From Microbacterium maritypicum (GTDB lineage: Bacteria; Actinomycetota; Actinomycetes; Actinomycetales; Microbacteriaceae): a stretch of DNA of 64,000 nt. This document shows, one piece after another, positions 41,854-50,587 of the stretch. The notes under the pieces were generated by a model that was not told the origin of the DNA, made no database searches, and saw only the letters and a program-made list of their open reading frames with translations. Location: positions 496,001 to 560,000 of the forward strand of contig NZ_WAAQ01000001.1 in the NCBI RefSeq assembly GCF_008868125.1, given 5' to 3'. The position numbers were made by a program, and so were the translations under genes. Position 1 is the stretch's first letter; every line of letters begins with the position of its first letter.

Positions 41854-43545
41854 TCACGCTTCCAGCGAGACTTCCTGAAGAGCGCCCTCGGCATCGATCT
41901 CGAGTGTCAGGTCGAGATCCAGCCGCCGCAGGAACGCATCGTCATGACTCACGATGAGCACCGCGCCCCGGTACGCGCGGAGGGCCTCGACGAGCTGGTC
42001 GACCGTGTCGAGGTCGAGGTTGTTGGTCGGCTCGTCGAGCACCACGAGGTGCGGTGCGGGGTCGGCGAGCAGCAGCTTCGCCAGCGCGACGCGGAAGCGC
42101 TCGCCGCCGGAGAGGGCGGCGACCGGACGCTCCGCGGTGGCCCCGCGGATGAGGAACCGGGCGAGCCGGTTGCGCAGCTCCTTCTCCGGCACGTGCGGCG
42201 CCGCGGCGGCGATGTTCTCGAACACCGACCGCCGCTCGTCGAGGCCGTCCACCCGTTGCGGCAGGTAGCCGATCAGATCGGTGTGGGCTTCGGCATGCAA
42301 AGGCGGCCGCGCACGACCCAGGGCTTCCGTCCCGGATCCGACGCGCTCCGCCCCCTCTGGCCCGTCGGGAGCCGTTCCTTCCGAGTCGTGAACACCGGCG
42401 GCGATCAACCGCTCCAACAGCGTGGTCTTCCCGGCACCGTTCCGGCCGATCAGCGCGACACGCTCCGGCCCCTGGATCACCCAGGCCCGTTCGTGATCGC
42501 CGATCGTCGCGATACGGCGGCCGCGCGACACCTGCGGGTCGGGCAGTTCGATCTTCATCGAAGCGTCGGAGCGCACACGTCGCCCGGCCTCGTCGAGCAC
42601 CGATCGCGCGGCATCCTCCTTCGCCCCGACCTCGGTGCGGAGCTTGCCCGCTGAAACCTCGGCGGCCATCTTGCGGCCGTGCGCCACGATCTTCGGGACG
42701 CGCTTCTCGATCTCCGCCTTCTTCGCGGTGCGGGTGCGGTGGGCGAGCTTCACCTCGGCCTCGATCCGCTGGCGCTTCTCCTTGCGGAACGCCTGGGCGG
42801 CGGTGACCTCGGCCTGCCTCGCAGCATCCTGCTCGGCGTCCAGCCAGGCGCGCCACTGCGAATAGGGGCCACCGAACACGCTCAGCGTCTGGGCGTACAG
42901 CTCGGCGGTGTCATCCATCAGCTCGAGCAACGACAGGTCGTGACTGACGACGATGAGCGTGCCCTTCCAGGCCTGCACCATCGCCGCGAGCTTCGTCCTG
43001 GCGTCGCGGTCGAGGTTGTTGGTCGGCTCGTCGAGGAGCGTGATCGGTGCACGGCGCAGGCGGATGCCGGCGATCGCGACGAGCACCGCCTCGCCGCCGG
43101 ACAGCTCGCCGACCCTGCGGTCGAGGAACTCCGGAGCGAGCCCGGCCTCCGCCAGCGACGCCTCGGCGCGCGCCTCGATGTCCCAGTCGTCGCCGACCGC
43201 ATCGAAGTGGACGGGGTCGACGTCGCCCGCGCTGATCGCCCGCACGGCGTCGAGTGCCGCGGACACGCCGAGGAGCTCGGCGACGCGGCGGTCGACGTCG
43301 AGAGTCAACTGCTGCGGAAGGTACGCGACCTCGCCGGATGCCGTGATGGCGCCCGATGTGGCTTCGAGCGAGCCTGCCATCAGCCGCAGCAGCGTGGATT
43401 TGCCCGCGCCGTTGCGACCTACGAGGCCGGTGCGTCCCGAGCCGAATGCGCCCGAGACGCCGTCGAGCGCGATCGAGCCGTCGGGCCAGGTGAAGGTGAG
43501 TCGGTCGAGCACGACCGATGGGTGAAGAGCGGTGGGGGTTGACAT
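41854..43545 (-). CDS. ABC-F family ATPase (ribosome-associated)
   Basis: 563 residues from ATG 43545 (AGGAGA upstream). Two ABC cassettes without membrane domains: first Walker A GRNGAGKST near 39 and signature LSGGEAVLVAIAG near 140, then second Walker A GRNGAGKTT near 378 and signature LSGGERFRVALAKLLL near 485. A charged helical linker lies between (about 235-310, KEKRQRIEAEVKLAHRTRTAKKAEIEKR). ABC-F proteins bind the ribosomal E site; several protect against antibiotics. The 266-base leader contains hairpins and a possible upstream ORF, as often seen for resistance-type members. Subfamily and drug are not determined. Confidence 0.9.
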   Translation of the reverse strand: MSTPTALHPSVVLDRLTFTWPDGSIALDGVSGAFGSGRTGLVGRNGAGKSTLLRLMAGSLEATSGAITASGEVAYLPQQLTLDVDRRVAELLGVSAALDAVRAISAGDVDPVHFDAVGDDWDIEARAEASLAEAGLAPEFLDRRVGELSGGEAVLVAIAGIRLRRAPITLLDEPTNNLDRDARTKLAAMVQAWKGTLIVVSHDLSLLELMDDTAELYAQTLSVFGGPYSQWRAWLDAEQDAARQAEVTAAQAFRKEKRQRIEAEVKLAHRTRTAKKAEIEKRVPKIVAHGRKMAAEVSAGKLRTEVGAKEDAARSVLDEAGRRVRSDASMKIELPDPQVSRGRRIATIGDHERAWVIQGPERVALIGRNGAGKTTLLERLIAAGVHDSEGTAPDGPEGAERVGSGTEALGRARPPLHAEAHTDLIGYLPQRVDGLDERRSVFENIAAAAPHVPEKELRNRLARFLIRGATAERPVAALSGGERFRVALAKLLLADPAPHLVVLDEPTNNLDLDTVDQLVEALRAYRGAVLIVSHDDAFLRRLDLDLTLEIDAEGALQEVSLEA

Positions 43546-43811
43546 GAGTGTCTCCTGTCGAGTGCATGGGTGCACTGACACCGAGCCCTACCGGCTCGTG
43601 ACACGCGTCACAGGATGCGGAGGGGAGGGTCTGCCGTGGAGTCGGCGATCGTCGGGTCAGCGCGCGGGAAGAAGAGCGCGGAGGCGACGGATCAGATCAA
43701 AGGACTTCCAGACACGGCGGACAGGACTCCCCGACGATACCCGGGCGTGTCGCATTCCCGCAACCCCGGGCGTGTCGGTTCGTGGCTCGGTCGTCGACCA
43801 CGACGATGTGG
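43546..43811 (-). promoter_or_regulatory. Leader region of the ABC-F gene with hairpins and a possible upstream ORF
   Basis: Directly before the ABC-F ribosome binding site are two hairpins, AGTGCA/TGCACT (43561-43566, 43571-43576) and CGAGCC/GGCTCG (43582-43587, 43593-43598). Further upstream a minus-strand ORF of 32 codons (43755 to 43657; MRHARVSSGSPVRRVWKSFD at its start) lacks a strong ribosome binding site. A 12-base direct repeat CCGGGCGTGTCG occurs at 43741-43752 and 43766-43777. Attenuation control is possible; evidence is structural only. Confidence 0.4.
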
Positions 43812-44468
43812 CTAGCTCGCGGCGACCCCGTCGAGCCACTTCGTGAGGAACCGGTGCACGTCGGTGAGCTCCTCCTCGGAGATGCTGTGGGTGAGCCCGG
43901 TGTACACCCGGCCCGACAGCTCTGAGTGCGTGGGCAGCCACTGCGCGGTGTGATCGATCAGCGCGGGTGGGATGACGTCGTCGTGCGTTCCTCGGCCCCA
44001 GAACACGGGTGGGCGCAGCTCTTCCAGGGCCTCGTCGTTCGGAAGCTCTCCCGGGGACGCATAGCCGCTCAGCGCCACCACCGCGCCGAACCGCTCGGGT
44101 GCCAGCCGCAGGGCCTGCAGCGACACCGCCGCGCCCTGCGAGAAGCCGAGCAGCGCGATCGAGGGGGCCTCGGTCGCCGCCGTGTCGAGCCAGTGCAGGA
44201 AGGACTCCGCCGCGAGGGTGACGGCCGCGGAGTTGCGCCCGTCGAGTCCCTCGATCGGATACCACGAGCGCCCTGGCATCGGCCACGGGGGTGCGAGGGG
44301 CGCGGCGACGGATGCGACGGCGATGCCCTCGGGGAGGTAGGGGACGAGTCCGAACAGGTCGTGCTCGTCGGCACCGTAGCCGTGGAGCAGGACCAGCAGC
44401 GGCATCCCGCCGCGGTCGGGGGATGACCATCTGGTCGCGGTGTCGTCGATCGTCAGGTTCTCGCTCAC
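43812..44468 (-). CDS. Alpha/beta hydrolase (carboxylesterase/phospholipase type)
   Basis: 218 residues from GTG 44468, which follows CAGGATGA. Oxyanion region LLHGYGADEHDLF near 28-39, nucleophile S110 in GFSQGAA, acid D163 or D164 (GTHDDVIPP) and H194 (THSISEEE). This is the Abhydrolase_2 family of small cytosolic esterases. The fold is complete and single-domain. Substrate unknown. It is divergent from the Nudix-like gene at 44541. Confidence 0.9.
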   Translation of the reverse strand: MSENLTIDDTATRWSSPDRGGMPLLVLLHGYGADEHDLFGLVPYLPEGIAVASVAAPLAPPWPMPGRSWYPIEGLDGRNSAAVTLAAESFLHWLDTAATEAPSIALLGFSQGAAVSLQALRLAPERFGAVVALSGYASPGELPNDEALEELRPPVFWGRGTHDDVIPPALIDHTAQWLPTHSELSGRVYTGLTHSISEEELTDVHRFLTKWLDGVAAS

Positions 44469-44540
44469 ATCGTCATCCTGCCAGGGGCGACCGACGTGCA
44501 CACGGTGTCGGTTCAGGAAGGCGGCTGGTAGAAAGGACAC

Positions 44541-45146
44541 ATGGCGGTCCGCACACCTGATCCCGAGCCGGAGCCCGACGACGAAGGTCTCGGCGCTTTC
44601 CGGGAGTCGAACCCGCCCTCCCCGGATGCGAACCCCGGCTGGCTGAGCGAATTCGAGCTCGCAGAGGCGCGACGCCGTCTGCCGATGCTCTACGTCGAGG
44701 CGATTCCCGTGCGCACCGACGGCTCCGGCCAGGTGACCGAGATAGGCATCCTCCTGCGCTCCACGCCGATGGGGGAGATGACGCGCACGATCGTGTCGGG
44801 GCGCGTCCGCTTCGGGGAGACGGTGCGCGACGCCCTGTTCCGGCATGTCGAGAACGACCTCGGTCCGATGGCCTTCCCGTTGATGCCGCCGCAGCCGCTG
44901 CCCTTCACCGTCGCGGAGTACTTCCCGATGCCCGGCGTGAGCGCCTTCCATGACGACCGGCAGCACGCCGTGTCCCTGGCCTTCGTCGTGCCGGTCACCG
45001 GTACGTGCGAGCCGCGCCAGGATGCCCTCGAGGTCACCTGGTTCTCGCCGGAGGCCGCCGCATCCGATGCAGTCGCCGCCGAAATGGAGAACGGTCGCGG
45101 CACGCTCATCCGCCAGGCTCTCGCGAGCCTCGGCCTCCTGCGCTGA
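44541..45146 (+). CDS. DUF4916 / degenerate Nudix-fold protein
   Basis: 201 residues. A Nudix fold covers about 48-190, but the Nudix box (GRVRFGETVRDALFRHVEND at 87-106) keeps the first Gly, the Glu after five residues and one Arg, while the catalytic RE..EE cluster is changed (Arg-His...Asn-Asp). Catalysis is therefore doubtful. This is a feature of the actinobacterial DUF4916 family. The N-terminal 35 residues are acidic and proline-rich. A ligand-binding or weak hydrolase role is possible. Confidence 0.85.
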   Translation: MAVRTPDPEPEPDDEGLGAFRESNPPSPDANPGWLSEFELAEARRRLPMLYVEAIPVRTDGSGQVTEIGILLRSTPMGEMTRTIVSGRVRFGETVRDALFRHVENDLGPMAFPLMPPQPLPFTVAEYFPMPGVSAFHDDRQHAVSLAFVVPVTGTCEPRQDALEVTWFSPEAAASDAVAAEMENGRGTLIRQALASLGLLR

Positions 45147-45159
45147 CTTCTCCGGAAGC

Positions 45160-46227
45160 TCAGGCCGTGGTGAGGCGGGCGAGTTCGGCGACGAACGCGT
45201 CGACGTCGGCTTCCTCGGTGTCGAAGCCGCACATCCAGCGCACCTCCTTGCGCGCCGCGTCCCAGTCGTAGAAGCGGAACGAGTCGCGGAGCCGGTCGGC
45301 GACGCCGTCGGGGAGCGTGGCGAACACGCCGTTGGACTGGGTCGGCTGGGTGAATTCCACACCCCGGATGGATCCGTCGGCGATCCCGGCCTCGATCTCG
45401 GAGCGCAGGCGCGCCGCCATGGCATTGGCATGCCGGGCGTTGCGCAGCCAGAGGTCGCCCTCCAGCAGCGCGATCAGCTGGGCGGAGACGAAACGCATCT
45501 TCGAGGAGAGCTGCATGTTGAACTTGCGCGAGTAGGTGAGACCGTCGGCGGCTTCGGGGTTCAGTACGACGATCGCCTCGCCGAGCATGGCGCCGTTCTT
45601 GGTTCCGCCGAAGGTGAGCACGTCGACGCCGGCGTCGCGGGTGAATGCACGCAGCGGCAGATCGAGGGCGGCGGCGGCGTTCGACAGACGGGCGCCGTCG
45701 AGGTGCAGCTTCATGCCGCGCTCGTGCACGTGGTCGGCGATCGTGCGGATCTCCTCCGCCGTGTACAGCGTGCCGAGCTCCGTGGTCTGGGTGATCGAGA
45801 CGACCAGCGGCTGCGCGCGGTGCTCGTCGCCCCAGCCCCACGCCTCGCGGTCGATCAGCTCCGGGGTGAGCTTGCCGTCGTCGGTGGGGACCGTGAGCAG
45901 CTTGAAGCCGCCGATCTTCTCGGGGGCCGCGGCCTCGTCGACGTTGATGTGCGCGGTGGAGGCGGCGATCACCGCGCCCCAGCGCGGCAGCATCGACTGC
46001 AGGCCGGTCACGTTGGCGCCGGTGCCGTTGAACACCGGGAACGCCTGCACGCCGTCACCGAAGTGCTCCTGGAACACCTCCTGGAGGCGCGCGGTGTACG
46101 CGTCCTCCCCGTAGGCGCTCTGGTGGCCGCCGTTCGCCGCGGCGATCGCCGCGAGGACCTCGGGGTGGATGCCGGAGTAGTTGTCACTGGCGAAGCCCCG
46201 GATCGCGGGGTCATGCTGGATGCTCAC
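45160..46227 (-). CDS. Threonine aldolase family PLP enzyme
   Basis: 355 residues of the beta-eliminating lyase/threonine aldolase fold. PLP lysine K210 in LTFGGTKNGAM. The N-terminal FASDNYSGIHPEVLAAI and LHLDGARLSNA (with the PLP-ring Asp) are conserved. It cleaves L-threonine or L-allo-threonine to glycine and acetaldehyde. Length is normal. It is convergent with the DUF4916 gene, with 13 bases between stops. Confidence 0.92.
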   Translation of the reverse strand: MSIQHDPAIRGFASDNYSGIHPEVLAAIAAANGGHQSAYGEDAYTARLQEVFQEHFGDGVQAFPVFNGTGANVTGLQSMLPRWGAVIAASTAHINVDEAAAPEKIGGFKLLTVPTDDGKLTPELIDREAWGWGDEHRAQPLVVSITQTTELGTLYTAEEIRTIADHVHERGMKLHLDGARLSNAAAALDLPLRAFTRDAGVDVLTFGGTKNGAMLGEAIVVLNPEAADGLTYSRKFNMQLSSKMRFVSAQLIALLEGDLWLRNARHANAMAARLRSEIEAGIADGSIRGVEFTQPTQSNGVFATLPDGVADRLRDSFRFYDWDAARKEVRWMCGFDTEEADVDAFVAELARLTTA

Positions 46228-46329
46228 CTCCCCAGCCTAATTGTCCCGGCGCTGCTCTCGGTCCGGTGACCGCGCCTCCGACTCGGTGGGGACTTCCCAA
46301 TGTCGGTGGGCGGTTCTACCCTCGAAACC

Positions 46330-47778
46330 ATGGAGCGCACCTCAGCGAAGAGGGCTTTCGCCAACGTCCTCGTCAACACGCTCATCGCGAACGTGACGAC
46401 GAGCTTCCTATGGTTCGCGCTCACGTTCTGGGTCTACATCGAGACGCGGTCGGTGCTGGCCACGGGCATCATCGGCGGCGCCTACATGCTCTTCGTCGCG
46501 TTCTTCGCGATGGCGTTCGGCACGATCGTCGACCGCAACCGCAAACACACCGTCATGGTGATCTCGAGCGTGATCTCCGCCGGCGCGTTCCTCGTGGCCG
46601 GAGCGCTCTACCTGTGGCAGCCCGAGGCCGCACTTCTCGATCTGGGAGGGCCCTGGTTCTGGCTGTTCTCGGGTGTCATCCTGTTCGGCGGTGTGATCGA
46701 GCAGCTGCGCAACATCGCGCTGTCGACGACGGTCACCCTGCTCATTCCTGAAGAGAAGCGCGCGAACGCCAACGGCCTGGTCGGCACGGTGCAGGGCATC
46801 GCCTTCTTGGTGACGAGCGTCTTCTCGGGGCTCTCGATCGGCTTCCTCGGCATGGGGTGGACGCTCGCGATCGCCATCGCGGCCATGGCGATGACGTTCG
46901 TGCATCTGCTGTTCGTGCGCATCCCCGAGGGGACTCCCGAACCCGACCCGAATGCCTCCAGCGCACTCGACTTCCGCGGAAGCGTGCGCGCCATCCGTCT
47001 GGCTCCCGGGCTCTTCGCGCTGATCATCTTCTCCACGTTCAACAACCTCATCGGCGGCGTCTACATGGCGTTGATGGATCCCTACGGACTGACCCTCTTC
47101 GACGCGCAGACGTGGGGCTTCGCGCTGGCGTTCGCCTCGACGGGATTCCTGGTCGGCGGCGGGCTGGTCGCCAAGTTCGGTCTGGGGCCCAGACCCATGC
47201 GCACGATGCTGCTCGTGGTCATCGCGATGGGGCTGCTCGGGTCGGTGTTCATGCTGCGGGAGTGGTGGCCGCTGTACGTGGTCGGCATGTGGGTGTACAT
47301 GGCTCTGGTGCCGCCCGTCGAGGCCGCCGAGCAGACCGTGATCCAGAAGGTCGTGCCCTTCGAGCGGCAGGGCCGCGTCTTCGGCGTGGCTGCCGCGATG
47401 GAGGCCGCCGCCGCGCCGATCACGGCGTTCATGATCGCCCCGATCGCCGAGTTCCTGATCATCCCGTACATGAACACCGCCGAGGGGCAGCAGCAGTGGG
47501 GGTGGCTGCTCGGTGAGGGCGAGGCCCGGGGCATCGCCCTCATCTGCCTGTTCGCCGGACTGATCATGGTCGTCGCCGCCACGCTGGCGTTCTTCACCCG
47601 GTCGTACCGCAGGCTCACCGACCTCTATGCCGAGGCTCCGGAGCAGGTGGTCGAGGCGCCAGGGAACGAGAGCGCGGGCGAGACCACGGCCGCGCTCGAC
47701 CGCGAGAACGGTCATTCCGCGACCAGGTACGCCGACGCTCCGCCCGTCGTCCCGGGGATGCCGCCCGAAACCCGATGA
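46330..47778 (+). CDS. MFS transporter
   Basis: 482 residues from ATG 46330. Twelve predicted helices, with the MFS inter-helix motif FGTIVDRNRKHTVM near 65. It resembles EntS/MFS_3-like exporters (VIEQLRNIALSTTVTLLIPEEKRANANGLVGT). A polar 50-residue C-terminal tail is rich in Glu and Ala. It is an exporter of unknown drug or metabolite. Transcribed divergently from the threonine aldolase. Confidence 0.9.
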   Translation: MERTSAKRAFANVLVNTLIANVTTSFLWFALTFWVYIETRSVLATGIIGGAYMLFVAFFAMAFGTIVDRNRKHTVMVISSVISAGAFLVAGALYLWQPEAALLDLGGPWFWLFSGVILFGGVIEQLRNIALSTTVTLLIPEEKRANANGLVGTVQGIAFLVTSVFSGLSIGFLGMGWTLAIAIAAMAMTFVHLLFVRIPEGTPEPDPNASSALDFRGSVRAIRLAPGLFALIIFSTFNNLIGGVYMALMDPYGLTLFDAQTWGFALAFASTGFLVGGGLVAKFGLGPRPMRTMLLVVIAMGLLGSVFMLREWWPLYVVGMWVYMALVPPVEAAEQTVIQKVVPFERQGRVFGVAAAMEAAAAPITAFMIAPIAEFLIIPYMNTAEGQQQWGWLLGEGEARGIALICLFAGLIMVVAATLAFFTRSYRRLTDLYAEAPEQVVEAPGNESAGETTAALDRENGHSATRYADAPPVVPGMPPETR

Positions 47779-47815
47779 CGGAGCAGGCGCACGAGGCCGT
47801 GATCACACCGGCGGC

Positions 47816-48475
47816 TCAGCCCAGATCGAACACCCGGTCGTTGAGCTCGGCGGCGTCCTCGGCCCACAGGGCGACGATCCGTGCGGCCAGGGCCTCGGGA
47901 TCGAGTGCCTTCGCGCGGAACACGACGGATGCTGCGCGCAGCCGTTCTCCGGACTCGCGTGCGGCCTTGGCGTAGCCCTGAGCGACGGCTCTGGTCCAGG
48001 CCTCACTCGCGGCCTTGACGGCGGCATAGTTCGCCCCACCGGCTAGGGGACGTGCGACAGACGTCGACGACACGATCGCGAAGCGTCCGGCATCGGAGGC
48101 GCGCAGCGCGTCGTCGAAGGCCCGGCTTGTGGCGCGAACGGCGTGCAGGGCCGGCAGCAGGGCGGCGAAGTCCCCATCGGATTGCCCGGCCAGGCCCCCG
48201 CCTCCGCGCCAGCCTCCGACCAGCGGCACCACCGCGTCCACGGGCCCGATCCGGGAAGCCAGGGCGGTCATGTCCTCGAAGGAGGTCGCATCCGCGATTT
48301 CGATCTGAGCACCGGCGTCGGCGAGCTCCTGCAGTCGTTCGACCGAGCGACCGGTGGCGATGACGCGGGCGTTCGCAGCGATCAGCGCACGCGCGGTGGC
48401 GAGACCGGCCGCGCTGGTGGCTCCGGCGAGGACCACGGTGCGCGTGGAAGCCGTCGAGTCGGTGTGTTCAGCCAT
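47816..48475 (-). CDS. Short-chain dehydrogenase/reductase-like protein
   Basis: 219 residues from ATG 48475 (GGAAG before it). Rossmann start TVVLAGATSAAGLATARAL differs from the classical GxxxGxG. Catalytic S (VSSTSVAR) and YAAVK near 160 are present. The C-terminus (WAEDAAELNDRVFDLG) is slightly short for the family. Specificity unknown. It lies downstream of, and on the same strand as, DUF6421 but is separated by two hairpins, so it is probably independent. Confidence 0.8.
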   Translation of the reverse strand: MAEHTDSTASTRTVVLAGATSAAGLATARALIAANARVIATGRSVERLQELADAGAQIEIADATSFEDMTALASRIGPVDAVVPLVGGWRGGGGLAGQSDGDFAALLPALHAVRATSRAFDDALRASDAGRFAIVSSTSVARPLAGGANYAAVKAASEAWTRAVAQGYAKAARESGERLRAASVVFRAKALDPEALAARIVALWAEDAAELNDRVFDLG

Positions 48476-48506
48476 GTCTTCCACTCTTCCGGGTCGGAGG
48501 GGCTTC

Positions 48507-48553
48507 TGCGGCCGGAACCCGCGGAGGTATCCGCAGAACAGGTTCCGGCCGCA
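48507..48553. repeat. Nested hairpin between DUF6421 and the SDR gene
   Basis: TGCGGCCGGAACC (48507-48519) pairs perfectly with GGTTCCGGCCGCA (48541-48553), enclosing a smaller GCGGA/TCCGC hairpin (48521-48525, 48530-48534). It could form a cruciform or a strong RNA structure just before the SDR gene. Confidence 0.6.
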
Positions 48554-48582
48554 GTGCGGTGCGCCCCAGCGTCACACTCGGA

Positions 48583-48601
48583 ACGCGCGCGGTGCGCGCG
48601 T
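48583..48601 (-). terminator. GC-rich hairpin after DUF6421
   Basis: ACGCGCGC (48583-48590), loop GGT, GCGCGCGT (48594-48601), ending six bases past the stop of the minus-strand DUF6421 gene. No T-run; a likely factor-assisted or GC-only terminator. Confidence 0.6.
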
Positions 48602-48606
48602 GATCG

Positions 48607-50046
48607 TCAGTCGTCGGTGCCGCGGATGCCCACGGTCGACTCGATGATCGGCTTCATCTTCTTGTCGAGGGTCTCGAAGAACATCGACAGCGGGAACTCG
48701 TCGTCCATCACGGCATCCGTGTAGCCCTTCGGTGCGCCGGCGAGGATCTCGTCCAACAGGCCGCGGGCCCACTGCGATGCGGGGTGCGGGGTGAGAGTGC
48801 CCCGGACGAGCTCGTACGCGGCGAGCCAGTGCGCGACCTTGGGACGGTCGATCGAGTGCCAGTACAGATCGTCGATCGCATCGCCCAGAGCGACCACGGC
48901 GTCGGGCACGTTGTCCCAGTCGAACGCGAGAGCGGTGTCGGTCCAGTGCAGCACACCGCGCTGGTGCAGCCACGCGAACAGCAGCTGTCCGCCGACCGCG
49001 TCGTAGTTGCGCGTGCGGGTGCCCGTGATCGAGAAGCGGAAGATCCGGTCGAAGATCACCGCGTACTGCACGAGGTGCGCGTAGTCGTGCATCTCCTGCT
49101 CGGTCTCGGTGAGCTCTTCACCGGCGGCGATGCGGGCAGCGAGAGCGCGCTCGATCTTCACCGATTCCCGGAACGCCGTCATGTCGCAGCGCATCTCCTC
49201 CAGCGAGTAGAGGAAGAACGGCATCCGCTGCTTGATCATGAACGGGTCGAAAGGCAGGTCGCCGCGCATGTGGGTGCGGTCGTGGATGATGTCCCACATC
49301 ACGAAGGTCTTCTCGGCCACCTGCTGGTCGTCGAGCATCGCGCTCGCGCGCTCCGGCAGGTCGAGGTTGGTGATCGCGGCAGCGGCGCGCGTGACGCGGC
49401 GGTACCGGGCGGCCTCGCGGTCCTGGAAGATCGCGCCCCACGTGAATGTCGGGATCTCGCGCATCGCGACGGTCTCGGGGAACAGCACAGCCGAGTTCGT
49501 GTCGTAGCCGGGCGTGAAGTCGACCAGGCGCAGCGAGACGAACAGCTTGTTGCCGTAGTCGCCGGCCTCGAGCGCCGCGATGAACTCCGGCCAGATCGTC
49601 TCGACGATCAGCGCCTCGACCAGGCGGTCGCTCGATCCGTTCTGCGTGTACATCGGGAAGACCACGAGGTGGCGGATGCCGTCGACACGGTGCTGCTGCG
49701 GCTGGAAGGCCATCAGCGAGTCGAGGAAGTCGGGCACCCCGAAGTCCGAGGCGGCCCAACGGTCGAAGTCGACCACGGATGCGGCGAGGTACTCGGCGTC
49801 GTGCGGGAAGGCGGGGGCCAGAGCGCGGATCGCGGCAGTGAGCGCACCGACCAGCTCACGGGCCGCGGCGTGGTGCGCGACGTCCGGGATCGAGCCGTCC
49901 TTGATCTGCATCTCGCGGATCGCGATCGCGGCGTCCTTGAGCTGCGCCCAGGCGGCGGACTGCTCGGCGATCGATGCGTCCTCGACGACCTCGGGTTCGC
50001 CGACGATGGCCTGGACAGCGGAACTGTTGGCGGAAAGAAGGGACAT
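48607..50046 (-). CDS. DUF6421 family protein
   Basis: 479 residues from ATG 50046 with GGAGG upstream. Soluble and mostly helical, with conserved blocks RHLVVFPMYTQNGSSDRLVEALIVETIWP, FVMWDIIHDRTHMRGDLPFDPFMIKQRMPFF and YAHLVQYAVIFDRIFRF. Several His and Asp/Glu residues (DIIHDRTHMRGD) might bind metal, but this is a guess. The family is uncharacterised and frequent in actinobacteria. An Lrp/AsnC regulator is divergent 72 bases away, suggesting amino-acid-related control. Confidence 0.85.
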   Translation of the reverse strand: MSLLSANSSAVQAIVGEPEVVEDASIAEQSAAWAQLKDAAIAIREMQIKDGSIPDVAHHAAARELVGALTAAIRALAPAFPHDAEYLAASVVDFDRWAASDFGVPDFLDSLMAFQPQQHRVDGIRHLVVFPMYTQNGSSDRLVEALIVETIWPEFIAALEAGDYGNKLFVSLRLVDFTPGYDTNSAVLFPETVAMREIPTFTWGAIFQDREAARYRRVTRAAAAITNLDLPERASAMLDDQQVAEKTFVMWDIIHDRTHMRGDLPFDPFMIKQRMPFFLYSLEEMRCDMTAFRESVKIERALAARIAAGEELTETEQEMHDYAHLVQYAVIFDRIFRFSITGTRTRNYDAVGGQLLFAWLHQRGVLHWTDTALAFDWDNVPDAVVALGDAIDDLYWHSIDRPKVAHWLAAYELVRGTLTPHPASQWARGLLDEILAGAPKGYTDAVMDDEFPLSMFFETLDKKMKPIIESTVGIRGTDD

Positions 50047-50077
50047 CGGGACCTCCGATCGGAGTTTTTGACGGAAA

Positions 50078-50098
50078 GATTCCTGTGCAAACGGAATC
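50078..50098. promoter_or_regulatory. Inverted repeat between DUF6421 and lrp-type genes
   Basis: GATTCC (50078-50083) and GGAATC (50093-50098) flank a nine-base spacer in the 72-base divergent gap, close to the Lrp-type regulator's start. A GATAAT (50104-50109) ten bases before the ATG at 50119 suggests a -10 box and a leaderless mRNA. Binding by the adjacent regulator is inferred. Confidence 0.4.
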
Positions 50099-50118
50099 CT
50101 GACGATAATCTTACAGCT

Positions 50119-50577
50119 ATGGATGACTCTGTCGACCGCGCGATCCTGACCGCCATCTCCCGCGACGGCCGCGCCACGCTCTCCCAGCTCTCGGACGCCG
50201 TCGGCCTGTCGGTCTCTGCGGTGCAGTCGCGCCTGCGCCGACTGGAGACGAGGGGGGTCATCTCCGGATATCAGGCGATCCTCGACCCCGAGCAGGTGGG
50301 CACCCCGCTCTCGGCGTTCATCGAGATCACGCCGCTCGACCCCGCCCAGCCGGACAACGCCCCCGAGCTGCTCGAGCACCTCGACGCGATCGAGGCCTGC
50401 CACTCCATCGCCGGCGACGCCAGCTACATGCTGTTCGTGCGGGTGCCGTCCCCCCGTGCGCTCGAAGAGCTGGTGCGCGATGTGAGACTCGCGGCGAACG
50501 TCAGCACCCGCACGACCGTGGTGCTGCAGACCTATTACGAGCACCGACCGATCATCCCGGTGGGCTCGACCGAGTAG
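50119..50577 (+). CDS. Lrp/AsnC-family regulator
   Basis: 152 residues. N-terminal helix-turn-helix (about 4-55, AILTAISRDGRATLSQLSDAVGLSVSAVQSRLRRLETRGVI) and a C-terminal RAM/AsnC ligand domain (about 70-150, AFIEITPL, YMLFVRVPS). These proteins sense amino acids and form octamers on DNA. It is divergent from DUF6421, which is the likely target. No ribosome binding site is evident, consistent with a leaderless message. Confidence 0.93.
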   Translation: MDDSVDRAILTAISRDGRATLSQLSDAVGLSVSAVQSRLRRLETRGVISGYQAILDPEQVGTPLSAFIEITPLDPAQPDNAPELLEHLDAIEACHSIAGDASYMLFVRVPSPRALEELVRDVRLAANVSTRTTVVLQTYYEHRPIIPVGSTE

Positions 50578-50587
50578 GCGCCGGGAG

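Noticed and set aside
43615..43815. 66-codon plus-strand ORF in the ABC-F leader
   Set aside because: No ribosome binding site and no recognisable similarity; it is antisense to the likely leader transcript.
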